Assembly (NCBI GenBank): GCA_949130495.1
Contig: OX422220.1
Span: 123,751,810-123,815,809 of the forward strand
DNA: 64,000 bases
Direction: 5' to 3'
Source: Sambucus nigra
Taxonomy: Eukaryota > Streptophyta > Magnoliopsida > Dipsacales > Adoxaceae
This document shows positions 1 to 12,500 of the stretch, one piece after another (position 1 is the stretch's first letter; the number at the start of each line of letters is the position of its first letter). Below the pieces are notes generated by a model. The model searched no databases and was not told where the DNA came from. It saw only the letters and a program-made list of their open reading frames with translations. The position numbers were made by a program, and so were the translations under genes.

Positions 1-1498
1 TACTAGAGTCTTTTAATTTATTTTGCAATTCTAAAATGTTAGACTCTAATAAAACATTTCGCTCTTCAAAAGCAAGAAGCTCCTTTTTCAAGGATTCCAT
101 TAAACCCCTAAGGCTATCTCTCTCGCCTTCTATATATTCAAGCTTCTCTAGAAGAGTTTTCTATCGTGTCCTAAGGTCTTCAACCAACATACTATTATCA
201 ACGACCTTGACACATTCTTTCAAACTAGATTATAACTTCAAATTAGCTCTTTTCAATTTAATAGATTCTTTATAAAGTTCTTGAAAAGCATTTTGAAGCT
301 CACTCACATTAACCTCTTCTTCATTTTCACTCTCTCTTTCTTCTCCACACTCACTATCATCAAAAACAAGGGAATCAAAAACTTTGACCTCGGAAGTGTC
401 ATGTGTTAAAGTTTCATCAATCAATGAATTCGCACTATCACTCACATGACTAGCCATAAAAGCCACAAAGTTGGGCTTAGTGGGGGAATCAGTTCCCTCT
501 TCCTTATCACTATCACTAAGGGTCGCATTATATGAAATGGGTCGCTTACCCTCTTTGCTTAGTTTAGTGGGGCACTCAAAATCCCTATGGCCATAACCCT
601 CACAATCAAAACACCTATTTGACTCGTCCCTATTTAAATTTTCTATAGAAATTTTAGGGATCTTTTCGGCTTTGTCATGCTTAGAAGTTTCAAATTTCTT
701 AAAATCATTTTTAAATTTATCTTTGTTAAATTTAAGAAATTTTCGAAATTTCCTAGCAAACAAGGCCATATCTTCCGAGTCACTATCACTCTCGCTCTCT
801 ACTACTTGTTTGACCTCTTTTCGGGCTTTTAAAGCAGCGCCCTTTTCAATTTTCTTTTCAGTTTTAGAGGGAAACATCTCTAGTTCATAGGTTTGTAAAT
901 CACCTACGAGCTCTTCTAATTTCATAGAGGCTAAAGTTGGTAAAGAATTTAAAACGGTCACTTTTGGAATAAATCTATCGGGTAGGGACCTTAGAATTTT
1001 CTTTACTACTCGGTTGTCGGGTATTTTCTCTCCCAAGTTAAAAGATGAATTAACAATATCAGAAAGTCTAGCATAAAATTCATCAAAAGTTTCTTTTTCA
1101 TTCATTTTGATAGTTTGAAATTGAGTGGTGAGGTTTTGAAGTTTCGAAGCTTTAACGACACTAGTACCTTAATGAGTGAGTTGCAAAATATCCCACGCTT
1201 CTTTAGCGGTCTCACATGTCATAATGCGTCGGAATTCATCCGGTGTGACAGTGCTAAACAAGGCATTTAAACCTCGAAAATTAAAGTTAGAAAGTTTAAA
1301 TTCACCCTCATTCCATCTATCGGCGGGTTTGGGAACACGCTCATTATCTACTAAATGAGTAGGTGGGGACCACCCGTTAACAACAGACATCCAAACTCTC
1401 TCATCGATAGATTTAAGTGCCAATTTCATACGCGCTTTCCAGTACGCGTAATTAGAACCATCGAAAATAGGAAATTTTGAAAATGGGGAAAATTTCAT
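1..1498 (-). pseudogene. Copia gag pseudogene, array copy 1 (cut by window edge)
   Basis: Read on the minus strand from an ATG at 1498. The product is a Copia-type Gag: a DUF4219-like N-terminus (FDGSNYAYWKARM), a UBN2-type gag domain, a CCHC zinc knuckle (CFDCEGYGHRDFEC, reading through about 640-560) and the start of a coiled coil. Three in-frame stops break it: TAA at 1169-1171 after QLTH, TAA at 230-232 after LKL and TAG at 161-163. The separate copy at 18190-20116 has glutamate codons at these places, so each stop is a simple G-to-T-type change of GAA or GAG. The C-terminal part, including the second zinc knuckle, lies beyond base 1. Function in the family: capsid protein that packages the element RNA in cytoplasmic particles. 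Not expected to make a full protein. Confidence 0.85.
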
Positions 1499-1548
1499 TT
1501 TAGCCAAAAATTATTCAAGGATCTTTAAAGAAATAATTTATCGCTTTG

Positions 1549-1560
1549 GCTCTGATACCA
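1549..1560 (-). other. Primer binding site, tRNA-iMet, copy 1
   Basis: The minus strand reads TGGTATCAGAGC, the standard plant retrotransposon site complementary to the 3' end of initiator-methionine tRNA. It lies three bases from the LTR edge at 1564 and shows that this LTR acts as the 5' LTR for the internal region to its left. Confidence 0.95.
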
Positions 1561-1563
1561 CTT

Positions 1564-3231
1564 TGAAAACGTTATAATGATGGATCTCCGGGTTTTTAGT
1601 TTTCTCAATTAAAACAAAACCAATTATAATTTCCTTTTTAAATAGATATAAAACTAGAGATGATGCGGAAGCGTAAACGATGATGATGGTTCAACAAAAC
1701 AAACAATTACCAAGTTTTAATTTTCTTTAAACAAATTAAACTTAAACCAAGTGAAATTAAATCCATCAATTAATATATTCACTTAAACTAATTAAATCAT
1801 TATTCCAAGTCCTAGAATTTGCCTAAGTCATATTTATCAATATTAGCAAATTAGGCGAAACCAAATTTTAGCAAATGACTTGAATTAAATAAACTTTACC
1901 CAATATTTAATTTAAGTCCAAATTAAATTGAGTGTGATAATTTAAACCAAATTTTATCTTGAATTATCCTAAGCATGCGTTCTAAATTATTTAAGCAAGA
2001 TAAAATAAACCAATCACACTACGCCGCGATGTACGAGGAAAAACCCAAGACGGGAAACAACCTCATAAGGCCCTAGCCACAAATCCACTAGATACGGAAT
2101 TACAAGTACAAGACAGATAGACTTACAACGCACGACTCGATCCCTCTCAAGCCTCGACGCTTCTTCTTGTAGACACCTCTTCCTAGCGGATAACCTTGGA
2201 ACACCACCGCGGTCTCGGAATCCACCGATAGGACTTTCTATGGTCACCGTCATCCGTGCATGAAGCCTTTCTCCACGCGGGTAAAACAATGCAAACAACT
2301 TCTCTTCAATTCGGTGTAGAGAAAACCGGTGCCAAACTCCAAGCAATTGATATGTATATATGTGAACTTGGATAAACACTAATTTGGGTGTAATGTAGAG
2401 TGAAGTGTATTTTTCTCTAAAAGTCTCACTCAAGACATGAACATTTTCCTAAATCAATTGTGCTCTCAAAACACTCTCTAAGAGATGAAAAGTTTTGGAA
2501 AAGTTAGATTGGAAAATGTTCTTCCCGCACATATTAAAGTCTGAAAAAGTTGGTTAAAAACTAAGTGGGGAAGTGGGTGAAAAACTGCCAAAAACACTAC
2601 AAAAAACTGTTCCCGCCTGGCATCTCGTTCGAACGACATTTCGTTCGAACAAAATCTCTTTCGAACGAGACTTCTAACGACGTTCCAGATTGGACTCGTT
2701 AGAAACTCGTTGGAAGTCTCGTTAGAACGAACAATCTCGTTCGAACGACATTTCGAACGACGACCCAGTATACCTTAGTGGGAATTCGTTGGAAAACTCG
2801 TTCGAACGACATCTGGTTCGAACGAAAAAAACTCGTTCGAATGACATATCGAACGTCTTCCAGAAATTTTATAAAATTCGATTTTGGCCCAGAAACTTTA
2901 TATACTATATTTTAAAGTTCTAATTAAATTTTTTCTGAAAATAAAACACAGTTTTTATTAAAACTAACACCCAATAAACTTATTCCAAGCTCCTATATAA
3001 ATATAATTGCATTTGTACCTTAGGAGCATGGAACCATAGTTGATGACGTAGAAACGAGGCACGCAAACCGGTACATTTGATTAAGCTTTATACTCTTTGC
3101 CGCTACGTCTTTAACAAACACTTCGTAGGCTTGAAAGTAGTACAATAACATACTATCCTACGAATAAATATTTTTGTCCGGAATTGAGCCAACACTATAC
3201 ATGGACTCAATTAGAAATTTGTGTCCTTACA
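1564..3231 (-). repeat. LTR A of the Copia array (1668 bp)
   Basis: On the plus strand it begins TGAAAACG next to the primer binding site and ends CCTTACA next to a polypurine tract, so on the element strand it runs TGTAAGG to TTTTCA. By eye about ten bases differ from LTR B. It serves two neighbours at once: 3' LTR for the unit on its right and 5' LTR for the unit on its left. An AT-rich U5-side half (about 1600-2000) is followed by a more GC-balanced stretch with a cluster of TTCGAA palindromes. Confidence 0.92.
2624..2855. repeat. Cluster of TTCGAA palindromes in LTR A
   Basis: Eight TTCGAA cores occur within about 230 bases, most embedded in the 12-base palindrome TCGTTCGAACGA or a half of it, with spacers such as CATTT and CATCT. 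The rest of the LTR lacks them. Equivalent clusters sit at the same place in every LTR of this family in the window. Possible enhancer or protein-binding array; no function is proven. Confidence 0.85.
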
Positions 3232-3246
3232 AATCTCCCCCTTTGG
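3232..3246 (-). other. Polypurine tract of array copy 2
   Basis: The minus strand reads CCAAAGGGGGAGATT directly against the LTR end. This is the expected plus-strand primer position for reverse transcription and shows that LTR A is also the 3' LTR of the unit to its right. Confidence 0.9.
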
Positions 3247-3710
3247 CTATTCCGGGACAAAAACCAAACAAAAATCCTAAAGGGCCGTCAAGCTCTACTA
3301 GACTCAAAACATAACCTACCCATAACTTGACTCAACCCAAGGATCAAACGCTTTGCCATTTAAAGCTCCCACTTTAGAGGAATACCTGCACACTTAAGCA
3401 AACTCATCAAATGCATATGGAATATCAAAATATTAAATGCAATTAATTAATTACTCCCCCTAAATTAATTCTCCCCTTTATCAAACACATGACCTACTTA
3501 GAAAGACGTCTCCCTCTAAGATAAATATCCCCCAAACTAAGATACGATAACAATAGGATTAGATACCATTTCTCCCCCTATCATCATTCTCCCCCTTTTT
3601 GTTCAGGAATAGGCAAAGGATAAAGAAGTAATAAACAGCATGTTGAAGCTTAAAGTGATAAGACATGAAAGCATATGGGCAATAAAAGCAAGGCAAAGAC
3701 AAACAAATAT

Positions 3711-3793
<83 letters not shown>

Positions 3794-5038
3794 CAATTGA
3801 GTAATAGCATATATATATAGATATAAACACACACATGACACAAAAATACAATAAGTTTGCACACTTGTATGGAAAAAATGTGTCATATGGAAACGGAAGT
3901 GTAGGGGTGTGAAGTAGCAACAATTAAATTTAGACCCAAACACTTAAGAAACGTTCACGGAGTTCTCATTTGATTGCAAACTTCATCACATTTAAATATA
4001 ACCTCATGTGACAGTATAGATTGAACTCAATGAACAAACATACACAATGCATACAAGCCTAGCATATTGATGATTCTACATACCAATAGAGTCATGACAT
4101 GAAATACGCAACTAGGATAAACGGACATTGTGCAAACCGTTGATATACCATCCAATCTCCCTCAATATGCATTGATTTTAAATTTGAATGAATATATCAA
4201 TCAAACATAGGCCATGGCAATTTGTTTTTTATTTAATGCCATATTTTCTGTTTTTAGGCCTTTGGACCACGTATTTCTTTTAGGTCCATTCAAAATGGTG
4301 GTTTACAATCGCAAAGGATCACTTAGTCCTTTCAGAGCCCTTCCCCGTGCATAATTATATTTATCATGCTTTCATTTTTCACACAAATCTCACATGCAAC
4401 GAATTTTGACATGCACTAGTCCTCCTAAGTCACAAATATGTAGATGACAAGATTGGTTAGAGAACACCTCACATAGCTCAAATATACATATGAAGTTAAA
4501 ATTTCAAAAGAGCTCGTGCATGTGTGAGTAGAGGCATATAAAAATAGAATCCATTTTATCAATACAAAATCCAACTACTCCATAAAATATGGTAAAGAAC
4601 ATAATAAGGATTGATAAACTAAACCAAAAGTTCTAGCCACGTGGGAGCGTAAAAGATGGAATACAAACACAAGTATATGCCACTTAAAGTGTGTCAAACT
4701 AAAATACACACATAAAAAATCTTTTTGAGTTTTTGACATTTTTAACCAAAAATAATAACAAATATATACTCAAAAGACAAACAAAAATCATTTGAATTTT
4801 TCATTAAGCTTAAATTACCAAGAGATAAAATCCAAATGATAAACAAAAATCTTTTTGTATTTTTCATTTAATGCACACAAAATGAAGGAAATATAATACA
4901 AAAGATAAACAAAAATCATAATTCTAGCATGTGATAAACATGGAGCATAGACTAGAAAATGATTAAACAAGCATACATTTAGCACGTGAATATATCATGA
5001 AGTACAAAAGCTAAAGTATGCAAACAACACTAACACAT
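3247..5038 (-). other. Non-coding 3' internal region of array copy 2
   Basis: About 1.8 kb downstream of gag on the element strand, where a complete Copia element would carry protease, integrase, reverse transcriptase and RNase H. None is visible in any frame; the open frames here come from the TA microsatellite. The region is AT-rich and conserved between the array copies and the separate element at 14883-21756, so it is a real part of this non-autonomous family and not random decay. Nothing else was recognised. Confidence 0.75.
3713..3790. repeat. (TA)n microsatellite in copy 2
   Basis: About 78 bases of alternating T and A. The copy at 9184-9255 has a different length. In the separate element (about 16920) it is only a few repeats long, so it expanded in the array lineage. 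Confidence 0.95.
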
Positions 5039-6970
5039 TCAACCTTTAAATTTATCAAGGGAGGTTTCATGTGATAGTAAATGAGAATCAAAAACCCTAT
5101 TTTGCAAGGCAACCAAGTCGGATTTCCTAACCCAAATTAATGAAGAATGACTATCTTGGGGTGTAGGAATTTTAAATACGTTGGTTGCTTTACGTTGGGT
5201 TTTTCTAGGAATTCGTTTAAGATCAAAACAAAATTTCCTAAGATGACCTTTTCGACCACAATGTGTACAAGTAAAAACATGTCGAAAAGATTTACCTATG
5301 GAGTGATCTCTAAAAGCTTCCCTAGTAGATTCTCCTAAAACGTTGGTTTTGGGTTTATGAGTAGATTCATTACAAGTATTGAAGCCTAAACCACACATGT
5401 CATTTTTAATTTGGACCGTTCCTAAGATTTTATCTAATTTTTCCGAACGACACTCCAAATCAAATTTGACATTACTAGAGTCTTTTAATTTATTTTGCAA
5501 TTCTAAAATGTTAGACTCTAATAAAACATTTCGATCTTCAAAAGCAAGAAGCTCCTTTTTCAAGGATTCCATTAAACCCCTAAGGCTATCTCTCTCGCCT
5601 TCTATATATTCAAGCTTCTCTAGAAGAGTTTTCTATCGTGTCCTAAGGTCTTCAACCAACATACTATTATCAACGACCTTGACACATTCTTTCAAACTAG
5701 ATTATAACTTCAAATTAGCTCTTTTCAATTTAATAGATTCTTTATAAAGTTCTTGAAAAGCATTTTGAAGCTCACTCACATTAACCTCTTCTTCATTTTC
5801 ACTCTCTCTTTCTTCTCCACACTCACTATCATCAAAAACAAGGGAATCAAAAACTTTGACCTCGGAAGTGTCATGTGTTAAAGTTTCATCAATCAATGAA
5901 TTCGCACTATCACTCACATGACTAGCCATAAAAGCCACAAAGTTGGGCTTAGTGGGGGAATCAGTTCCCTCTTCCTTATCACTATCACTAAGGGTCGCAT
6001 TATATGAAATGGGTCGCTTACCCTCTTTGCTTAGTTTAGTGGGGCACTCAAAATCCCTATGGCCATAACCCTCACAATCAAAACACCTATTTGACTCGTC
6101 CCTATTTAAATTTTCTATAGAAATTTTAGGGATCTTTTCGGCTTTGTCATGCTTAGAAGTTTCAAATTTCTTAAAATCATTTTTAAATTTATCTTTGTTA
6201 AATTTAAGAAATTTTCGAAATTTCCTAGCAAACAAGGCCATATCTTCCGAGTCACTATCACTCTCGCTCTCTACTACTTGTTTGACCTCTTTTCGGGCTT
6301 TTAAAGCAGCGCCCTTTTCAATTTTCTTTTCAGTTTTAGAGGGAAACATGTCTAGTTCATAGGTTTGTAAATCACCTACGAGCTCTTCTAATTTCATAGA
6401 GGCTAAAGTTGGTAAAGAATTTAAAACGGTCACTTTTGGAATAAATCTATCGGGTAGGGACCTTAGAATTTTCTTTACTACTCGGTTGTCGGGTATTTTC
6501 TCTCCCAAGTTAAAAGATGAATTAACAATATCAGAAAGTCTAGCATAAAATTCATCAAAAGTTTCTTTTTCATTCATTTTGATAGTTTGAAATTGAGTGG
6601 TGAGGTTTTGAAGTTTCGAAGCTTTAACGACACTAGTACCTTAATGAGTGAGTTGCAAAATATCCCACGCTTCTTTAGCGGTCTCACATGTCATAATGCG
6701 TCGGAATTCATCCGGTGTGACAGTGCTAAACAAGGCATTTAAACCTCGGAAATTAAAGTTAGAAAGTTTAAATTCACCCTCATTCCATCTATCGGCGGGT
6801 TTGGGAACACGCTCATTATCTACTAAATGAGTAGGTGGGGACCACCCGTTAACAACAGACATCCAAACTCTCTCATCGATAGATTTAAGTGTCAATTTCA
6901 TACGCGCTTTCCAGTACGCGTAATTAGAACCATCGAAAATAGGAAATTTTGAAAATGGGGAAAATTTCAT
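5039..6970 (-). pseudogene. Copia gag pseudogene, array copy 2 (full length)
   Basis: ATG at 6970, natural stop at 5039-5041. In order: DUF4219-like N-terminus (FPIFDGSNYAYWKARM), UBN2-type gag domain (IMTCETAKEAWDILQLTH continuing into NEKETFDEFYARLSDIV), an acidic Ser/Asp-rich linker, a CCHC knuckle (CFDCEGYGHRDFEC), an acidic stretch, a coiled coil (MESLKKELLAFEDRNVLLE) and a second knuckle (CTHCGRKGHLRKFC) followed by IWVRKSDL. Two knuckles plus a coiled coil suggest the SIRE/Maximus lineage. Three stops break the frame: TAA 6641-6643, TAA 5702-5704 and TAG 5633-5635. All three are shared with the other array copies and absent from the element at 18190-20116. The pieces between stops remain open and nearly identical among copies, which reflects recent duplication and not selection. 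Plus-strand frames here are shadows. Confidence 0.9.
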
Positions 6971-7020
6971 TTTAGCCAAAAATTATTCAAGGATCTTTAC
7001 AGAAATAATTTATCGCTTTG

Positions 7021-7032
7021 GCTCTGATACCA
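7021..7032 (-). other. Primer binding site, tRNA-iMet, copy 2
   Basis: Minus strand TGGTATCAGAGC, three bases from the edge of LTR B, as in copy 1. Confidence 0.95.
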
Positions 7033-7035
7033 CTT

Positions 7036-8704
7036 TGAAAACGTTATAATGATGGATCTCCGGGTTTTTAGTTTTCTCAATTAAAACAAAACCAATTATA
7101 ATTTCCTTTTTAAATAGATATAAAACTAGAGATGATGCGGAAGCGTAAACGAGGATGATGGTTCAACAAAACAAACAATTACCAAGTTTTAATTTTCTTT
7201 AAACAAATTAAACTTAAACCAAGTGAAATTAAATCCATCAATTAATATATTCACTTAAACTAATTAAATCATTATTCCAAGTCCTAGAATTTGCCTAAGT
7301 CATATTTATCAATATTAGCAAATTAGGCGAAACCAAATTTTAGCAAATGACTTGAATTAAATAAACTTTACCCAATATTTAATTTAAGTCCAAATTAAAT
7401 TGAGTGTGATAATTTAAACCAAATTTTATCTTGAATTATCCTAAGCATGCGTTCTAAATTATTTAAGCAAGATAAAATAAACCAATCACACTACGCCGCG
7501 ATGTACGAGGAAAAACCCAAGACGGGAAACAACCTCATAAGGCCCTAGCCACAAATCCACTAGATACGGAATTACATGTACAAGACAGATAGACTTACAA
7601 CGCACGACTCGATCCCTCTCAAGCCTCGACGCTTCTTCTTGTAGACACCTCTTCCTAGCGGATAACCTTGGAACACCACCGCGGTCTCGGAATCCACCGA
7701 TAGGACTTTCTATGGTCACCGTCATCCGTGCATGAAGCCTTTCTCCACGCGGGGTAAAACAATGCAAACAACTTCTCTTCAATTCGGTGTAGAGAAAATC
7801 GGTGCCAAACTCCAAGCAATTGATATGTATATATGTGAACTTGGATAAACACTAATTTGGGTGTAATGTAGAGTGAAGTGTATTTTTCTCTAAAAGTCTC
7901 ACTCAAGACATGAACATTTTCCTAAACCAATTGTGCTCTCAAAACACTCTCTAAGAGATGAAAAGTTTTGGAAAAGTTAGATTGGAAAATGTTCTTCCCG
8001 CACATATTAAAGTCTGAAAAAGTTGGTTAAAAACTAAGTGGGGAAGTGGGTGAAAAACTGCCAAAAAAACTACAAAAAACTGTTCCCGCCTGGCATCTCG
8101 TTCGAACGACATTTCGTTCGAACAAAATCTCTTTCGAACGAGACTTCTAACGACGTTCCAGATTGGACTCGTTAGAAACTCGTTGGAAGTCTCGTTAGAA
8201 CGAACAATCTCGTTCGAACGACATTTCGAACGACGACCCAGTATACCTTAGTGGGAATTCGTTGGAAAACTCGTTCGAACGACATCTGGTTCGAACGAAA
8301 AAAACTCGTTCGAATGACATATCGAACGTCTTCCAGAAATTTTATAAAATTCGATTTTGGCCCAGAAACTTTATATACTATATTTTAAAGTTCTAATTAA
8401 ATTTTTTCTGAAAATAAAACACAGTTTTTATTAAAACTAACACCCAATAAACTTGTTCCAAGCTCCTATATAAATATAATTTCATTTGTACCTTAGGAGC
8501 ATGGAACCATAGTTGATGACGTAGAAACGAGGCACGCAAACCGGTACATTTGATTAAGCTTTATACTCTTTGCCGCTACATCTTTAACAAACACTTCGTA
8601 GGCTTGAAAGTATTACAATAACATACTATCCTACGAATAAATATTTTTGTCCGGAATTGAGCCAACACTATACATGGACTCAATTAGAAATTTGTGTCCT
8701 TACA
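7036..8704 (-). repeat. LTR B of the Copia array (1669 bp)
   Basis: Begins TGAAAACG and ends CCTTACA on the plus strand. Roughly 0.6 percent different from LTR A by eye, including one inserted G near 7754. It is flanked on the left by a primer binding site and on the right by a polypurine tract, so it is internal to the array. Confidence 0.92.
8097..8328. repeat. Cluster of TTCGAA palindromes in LTR B
   Basis: Same arrangement as in LTR A: TCGTTCGAACGA-type palindromes at short spacing, at the same distance from the LTR ends. Confidence 0.85.
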
Positions 8705-8719
8705 AATCTCCCCCTTTGG
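8705..8719 (-). other. Polypurine tract of array copy 3
   Basis: Minus strand CCAAAGGGGGAGATT abutting LTR B. Confidence 0.9.
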
Positions 8720-9181
8720 CTATTCCGAGACAAAAACCAAACAAAAATCCTAAAGGGCCGTCAAGCTCTACTAGACTCAAAACATAACCTACCCATAACT
8801 TGACTCAACCCAAGGATCAAACGCTTTGCCATTTAAAGCTCCCACTTTAGAGGAATACCTGCACACTTAAGCAAACTCATCAAATGCATATGGAATATCA
8901 AAATATTAAATGCAATTAATTAATTACTCCCCCTAAATTAATTCTCCCCTTTATCAAACACATGACCTACTTAGAAAGACGTCTCCCTCTAAGATAAATA
9001 TCCCCCAAACTAAGATACGATAACAATAGGATTAGATACCATTTCTCCCCCTATCATCATTCTCCCCCTTTTTGTTCAGGAATAGGCAAAGGATAAAGAA
9101 GTAATAAACAGCATGTTGAAGCTTAAAGTGATAAGACATGAAAGCATATGGGCAATAAAAGCAAGGCAAAGACAAACAAAT

Positions 9182-9258
<77 letters not shown>

Positions 9259-10503
9259 CAATTGAGTAATAGCATATATATATATATATAAACACACACA
9301 TGACACAAAAATACAATAAGTTTGCACACTTGTATGGAAAAAATGTGTCATATGGAAACGGAAGTGTAGGGGTGTGAAGTAGCAACAATTAAATTTAGAC
9401 CCAAACACTTAAGAAACGTTCACGGAGTTCTCATTTGATTGCAAACTTCATCACATTTAAATATAACCTCATGTGACAGTATAGATTGAACTCAATGAAC
9501 AAACATACACAATGCATACAAGCCTAGCATATTGATGATTCTACAAACCAATAGAGTCATGACATGAAATACGCAACTAGGATAAACGGACATTGTGCAA
9601 ACCGTTGATATACCATCCAATCTCCCTCAATATGCATTGATTTTAAATTTGAATGAATATATCAATCAAACATAGGCCATGGCAATTTGTTTTTTATTTA
9701 ATGCCATATTTTCTGTTTTTAGGCCTTTGGACCACGTATTTCTTTTAGGTCCATTCAAAATGGTGGTTTACAATCGCAAAGGATCACTTAGTCCTTTCAG
9801 AGCCCTTCCCCGTGCATAATTATATTTATCATGCTTTCATTTTTCACACAAATCTCACATGCAACGGATTTTGAAATGCACTAGTCCTCCTAAGTCACAA
9901 ATATGTAGATGACAAGATTGGTTAGAGAACACCTCACATAGCTCAAATATACATATGAAGTTAAAATTTCAAAAGAGCTCGTGCATGTGTGAGTAGAGGC
10001 ATATAAAAATAGAATCCATTTTATCAATACAAAATCCAACTACTCCATAAAATATGGTAAAGAACATAATAAGGATTGATAATCTAAACCAAAAGTTCTA
10101 GCCACTTGGGAGCGTAAAAGATGGAATACAAACACAAGTATATGCCACTTAAAGTGTGTCAAACTAAAATACACACATAAAAAATCTTTTTGAGTTTTTG
10201 ACATTTTTAACCAAAAATAATAACAAATATATACTCAAAAGACAAACAAAAATCATTTGAATTTTTCATTAAGCTTAAATTACCAAGAGATAAAATCCAA
10301 ATGATAAACAAAAATATTTTTGTATTTTTCATTTAATGCACACAAAATGAAGGAAATATAATACAAAAGATAAACAAAAATCATAATTCTATCATGTGAT
10401 AAACATGGAGCATAGACTAGAAAATGATTAAACAAGCATACATTTAGCACGTGAATATATCATGAAGTACAAAAGCTAAAGTATGCAAACAACACTAACA
10501 CAT
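8720..10503 (-). other. Non-coding 3' internal region of array copy 3
   Basis: Near-identical to 3247-5038, with no pol domains. The main difference from copy 2 is the length of the TA run at 9184-9255. Nothing else recognised. Confidence 0.75.
9184..9255. repeat. (TA)n microsatellite in copy 3
   Basis: About 72 bases of alternating T and A, a few repeats shorter than in copy 2. The open frames that translate to alternating Tyr-Ile are artefacts of this run. Confidence 0.95.
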
Positions 10504-12435
10504 TCAACCTTTAAATTTATCAAGGGAGGTTTCATGTGATAGTAAATGAGAATCAAAAACCCTATTTTGCAAGGCAACCAAGTCGGATTTCCTAACCCAA
10601 ATTAATGAAGAATGACTATCTTGGGGTGTAGGAATTTTAAATACGTTGGTTGCTTTACGTTGGGTTTTTCTAGGAATTCGTTTAAGATCAAAACAAAATT
10701 TTCTAAGATGACCTTTTCGACCACAATGTGTACAAGTAAAAACATGTCGAAAAGATTTACCTATGGAGTGATCTCTAAAAGCTTCCCTAGTAGATTCTCC
10801 TAAAACGTTGGTTTTAGGTTTATGAGTAGATTCATTACAAGTATTGAAGCCTAAACCACACATGTCATTTTTAATTTGGACCGTTCCTAAGATTTTATCT
10901 AATTTTTCCGAACGACACTCCAAATCAAATTTGACATTACTAGAGTCTTTTAATTTATTTTGCAATTCTAAAATGTTAGACTCTAATAAAACATTTCGCT
11001 CTTCAAAAGCAAGAAGCTCCTTTTTCAAGGATTCCATTAAACCCCTAAGGCTATCTCTCTCGCCTTCTATATATTCAAGCTTCTCTAGAAGAGTTTTCTA
11101 TCGTGTCCTAAGGTCTTCAACCAACATACTATTATCAACGACCTTGACACATTCTTTCAAACTAGATTATAACTTCAAATTAGCTCTTTTCAATTTAATA
11201 GATTCTTTATAAAGTTCTTGAAAAGCATTTTGAAGCTCACTCACATTAACCTCTTCTTCATTTTCACTCTCTCTTTCTTCTCCACACTCACTATCATCAA
11301 AAACAAGGGAATCAAAAACTTTGACCTCGGAAGTGTCATGTGTTAAAGTTTCATCAATCAACGAATTCGCACTATCACTCACATGACTAGCCATAAAAGC
11401 CACAAAGTTGGGCTTAGTGGGGGAATCAGTTCCCTCTTCCTTATCACTATCACTAAGGGTCGCATTATATGAAATGGGTCGCTTACCCTCTTTGCTTAGT
11501 TTAGTGGGGCACTCAAAAGCCCTATGGCCATAACCCTCACAATCAAAACACCTATTTGACTCGTCCCTATTTAAATTTTCTATAGAAATTTTAGGGATCT
11601 TTTCGGCTTTGTCATGCTTAGAAGTTTCAAATTTCTTAAAATCATTTTTAAATTTATCTTTGTTAAATTTAAGAAATTTTTGAAATTTCCTAGCAAACAA
11701 GGCCATATCTTCCGAGTCACTATCACTCTCGCTCTCTACTACTTGTTTGACCTCTTTTCGGGCTTTTAAAGCAGCGCCCTTTTCAATTTTCTTTTCAGTT
11801 TTAGAGGGAAACATGTCTAGTTCATAGGATTGTAAATCACCTACGAGCTCTTCTAATTTCATAGAGGCTAAAGTTGGTAAAGAATTTAAAACGGTCACTT
11901 TTGGAATAAATCTATCGGGTAGGGACCTTAGAATTTTCTTTACTACTCGGTTGTCGGGTATTTTCTCTCCCAAGTTAAAAGATGAATTAACAATATCAGA
12001 AAGTCTAGCATAAAATTCATCAAAAGTTTCTTTTTCATTCATTTTGATAGTTTGAAATTGAGTGGTGAGGTTTTGAAGTTTCGAAGCTTTAACGACACTA
12101 GTACCTTAATGAGTGAGTTGCAAAATATCCCACGCTTCTTTAGCGATCTCACATGTCATAATGCGTCGGAATTCATCCGGTGTGACAGTGCTAAACAAGG
12201 CATTTAAACCTCGAAAATTAAAGTTAGAAAGTTTAAATTCACCCTCATTCCATCTATCGGCGGGTTTGGGAACACGCTCATTATCTACTAAATGAGTAGG
12301 TGGGGACCACACGTTAACAACAGACATCCAAACTCTCTCATCGATAGATTTAAGTGCCAATTTCATACGCGCTTTCCAGTACGCGTAATTAAAACCATCG
12401 AAAATAGGAAATTTTGAAAATGGGGAAAATTTCAT
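10504..12435 (-). pseudogene. Copia gag pseudogene, array copy 3
   Basis: ATG at 12435, stop at 10504-10506; same domain order as copy 2 (DUF4219-like, UBN2-type, CCHC knuckle, coiled coil, second CCHC knuckle). The same three stops are present at 12106-12108, 11167-11169 and 11098-11100. Private substitutions include HRAFEC for HRDFEC in the first knuckle, SYEL for TYEL, KFQKF for KFRKF, GFNYAYW for GSNYAYW and NVWSPP for NGWSPP. These are single-base changes that accumulated after the copies separated. This is the most diverged of the three array gag copies, consistent with its position next to the outermost LTR. Not expected to be functional. Confidence 0.88.
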
Positions 12436-12485
12436 TTTAGCCGAAAATTATTCAAGGATCTTTAAAGAAATAATTTATCGCTTTG

Positions 12486-12497
12486 GCTCTGATACCA
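12486..12497 (-). other. Primer binding site, tRNA-iMet, copy 3
   Basis: Minus strand TGGTATCAGAGC, three bases from LTR C. Confidence 0.95.
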
Positions 12498-12500
12498 CTT

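Noticed and set aside
36..1358. Plus-strand open frames in the array (36-275, 672-890, 1176-1358 and counterparts)
   Set aside because: Antisense shadows of the gag pseudogenes.
1549..1560. tRNA gene fragment
   Set aside because: The match to tRNA-iMet is limited to 12 bases at the expected primer-binding position; no tRNA gene is present.
2014..2433. Minus-strand frame of about 139 codons in LTR A and counterparts in other LTRs
   Set aside because: Inside the LTR, different lengths and frames in each copy, no domain; incidental.
3559..3943. Open frames rich in alternating Tyr-Ile (also 9032-9408)
   Set aside because: They are translations of the (TA)n microsatellites; all frames are open there by composition.
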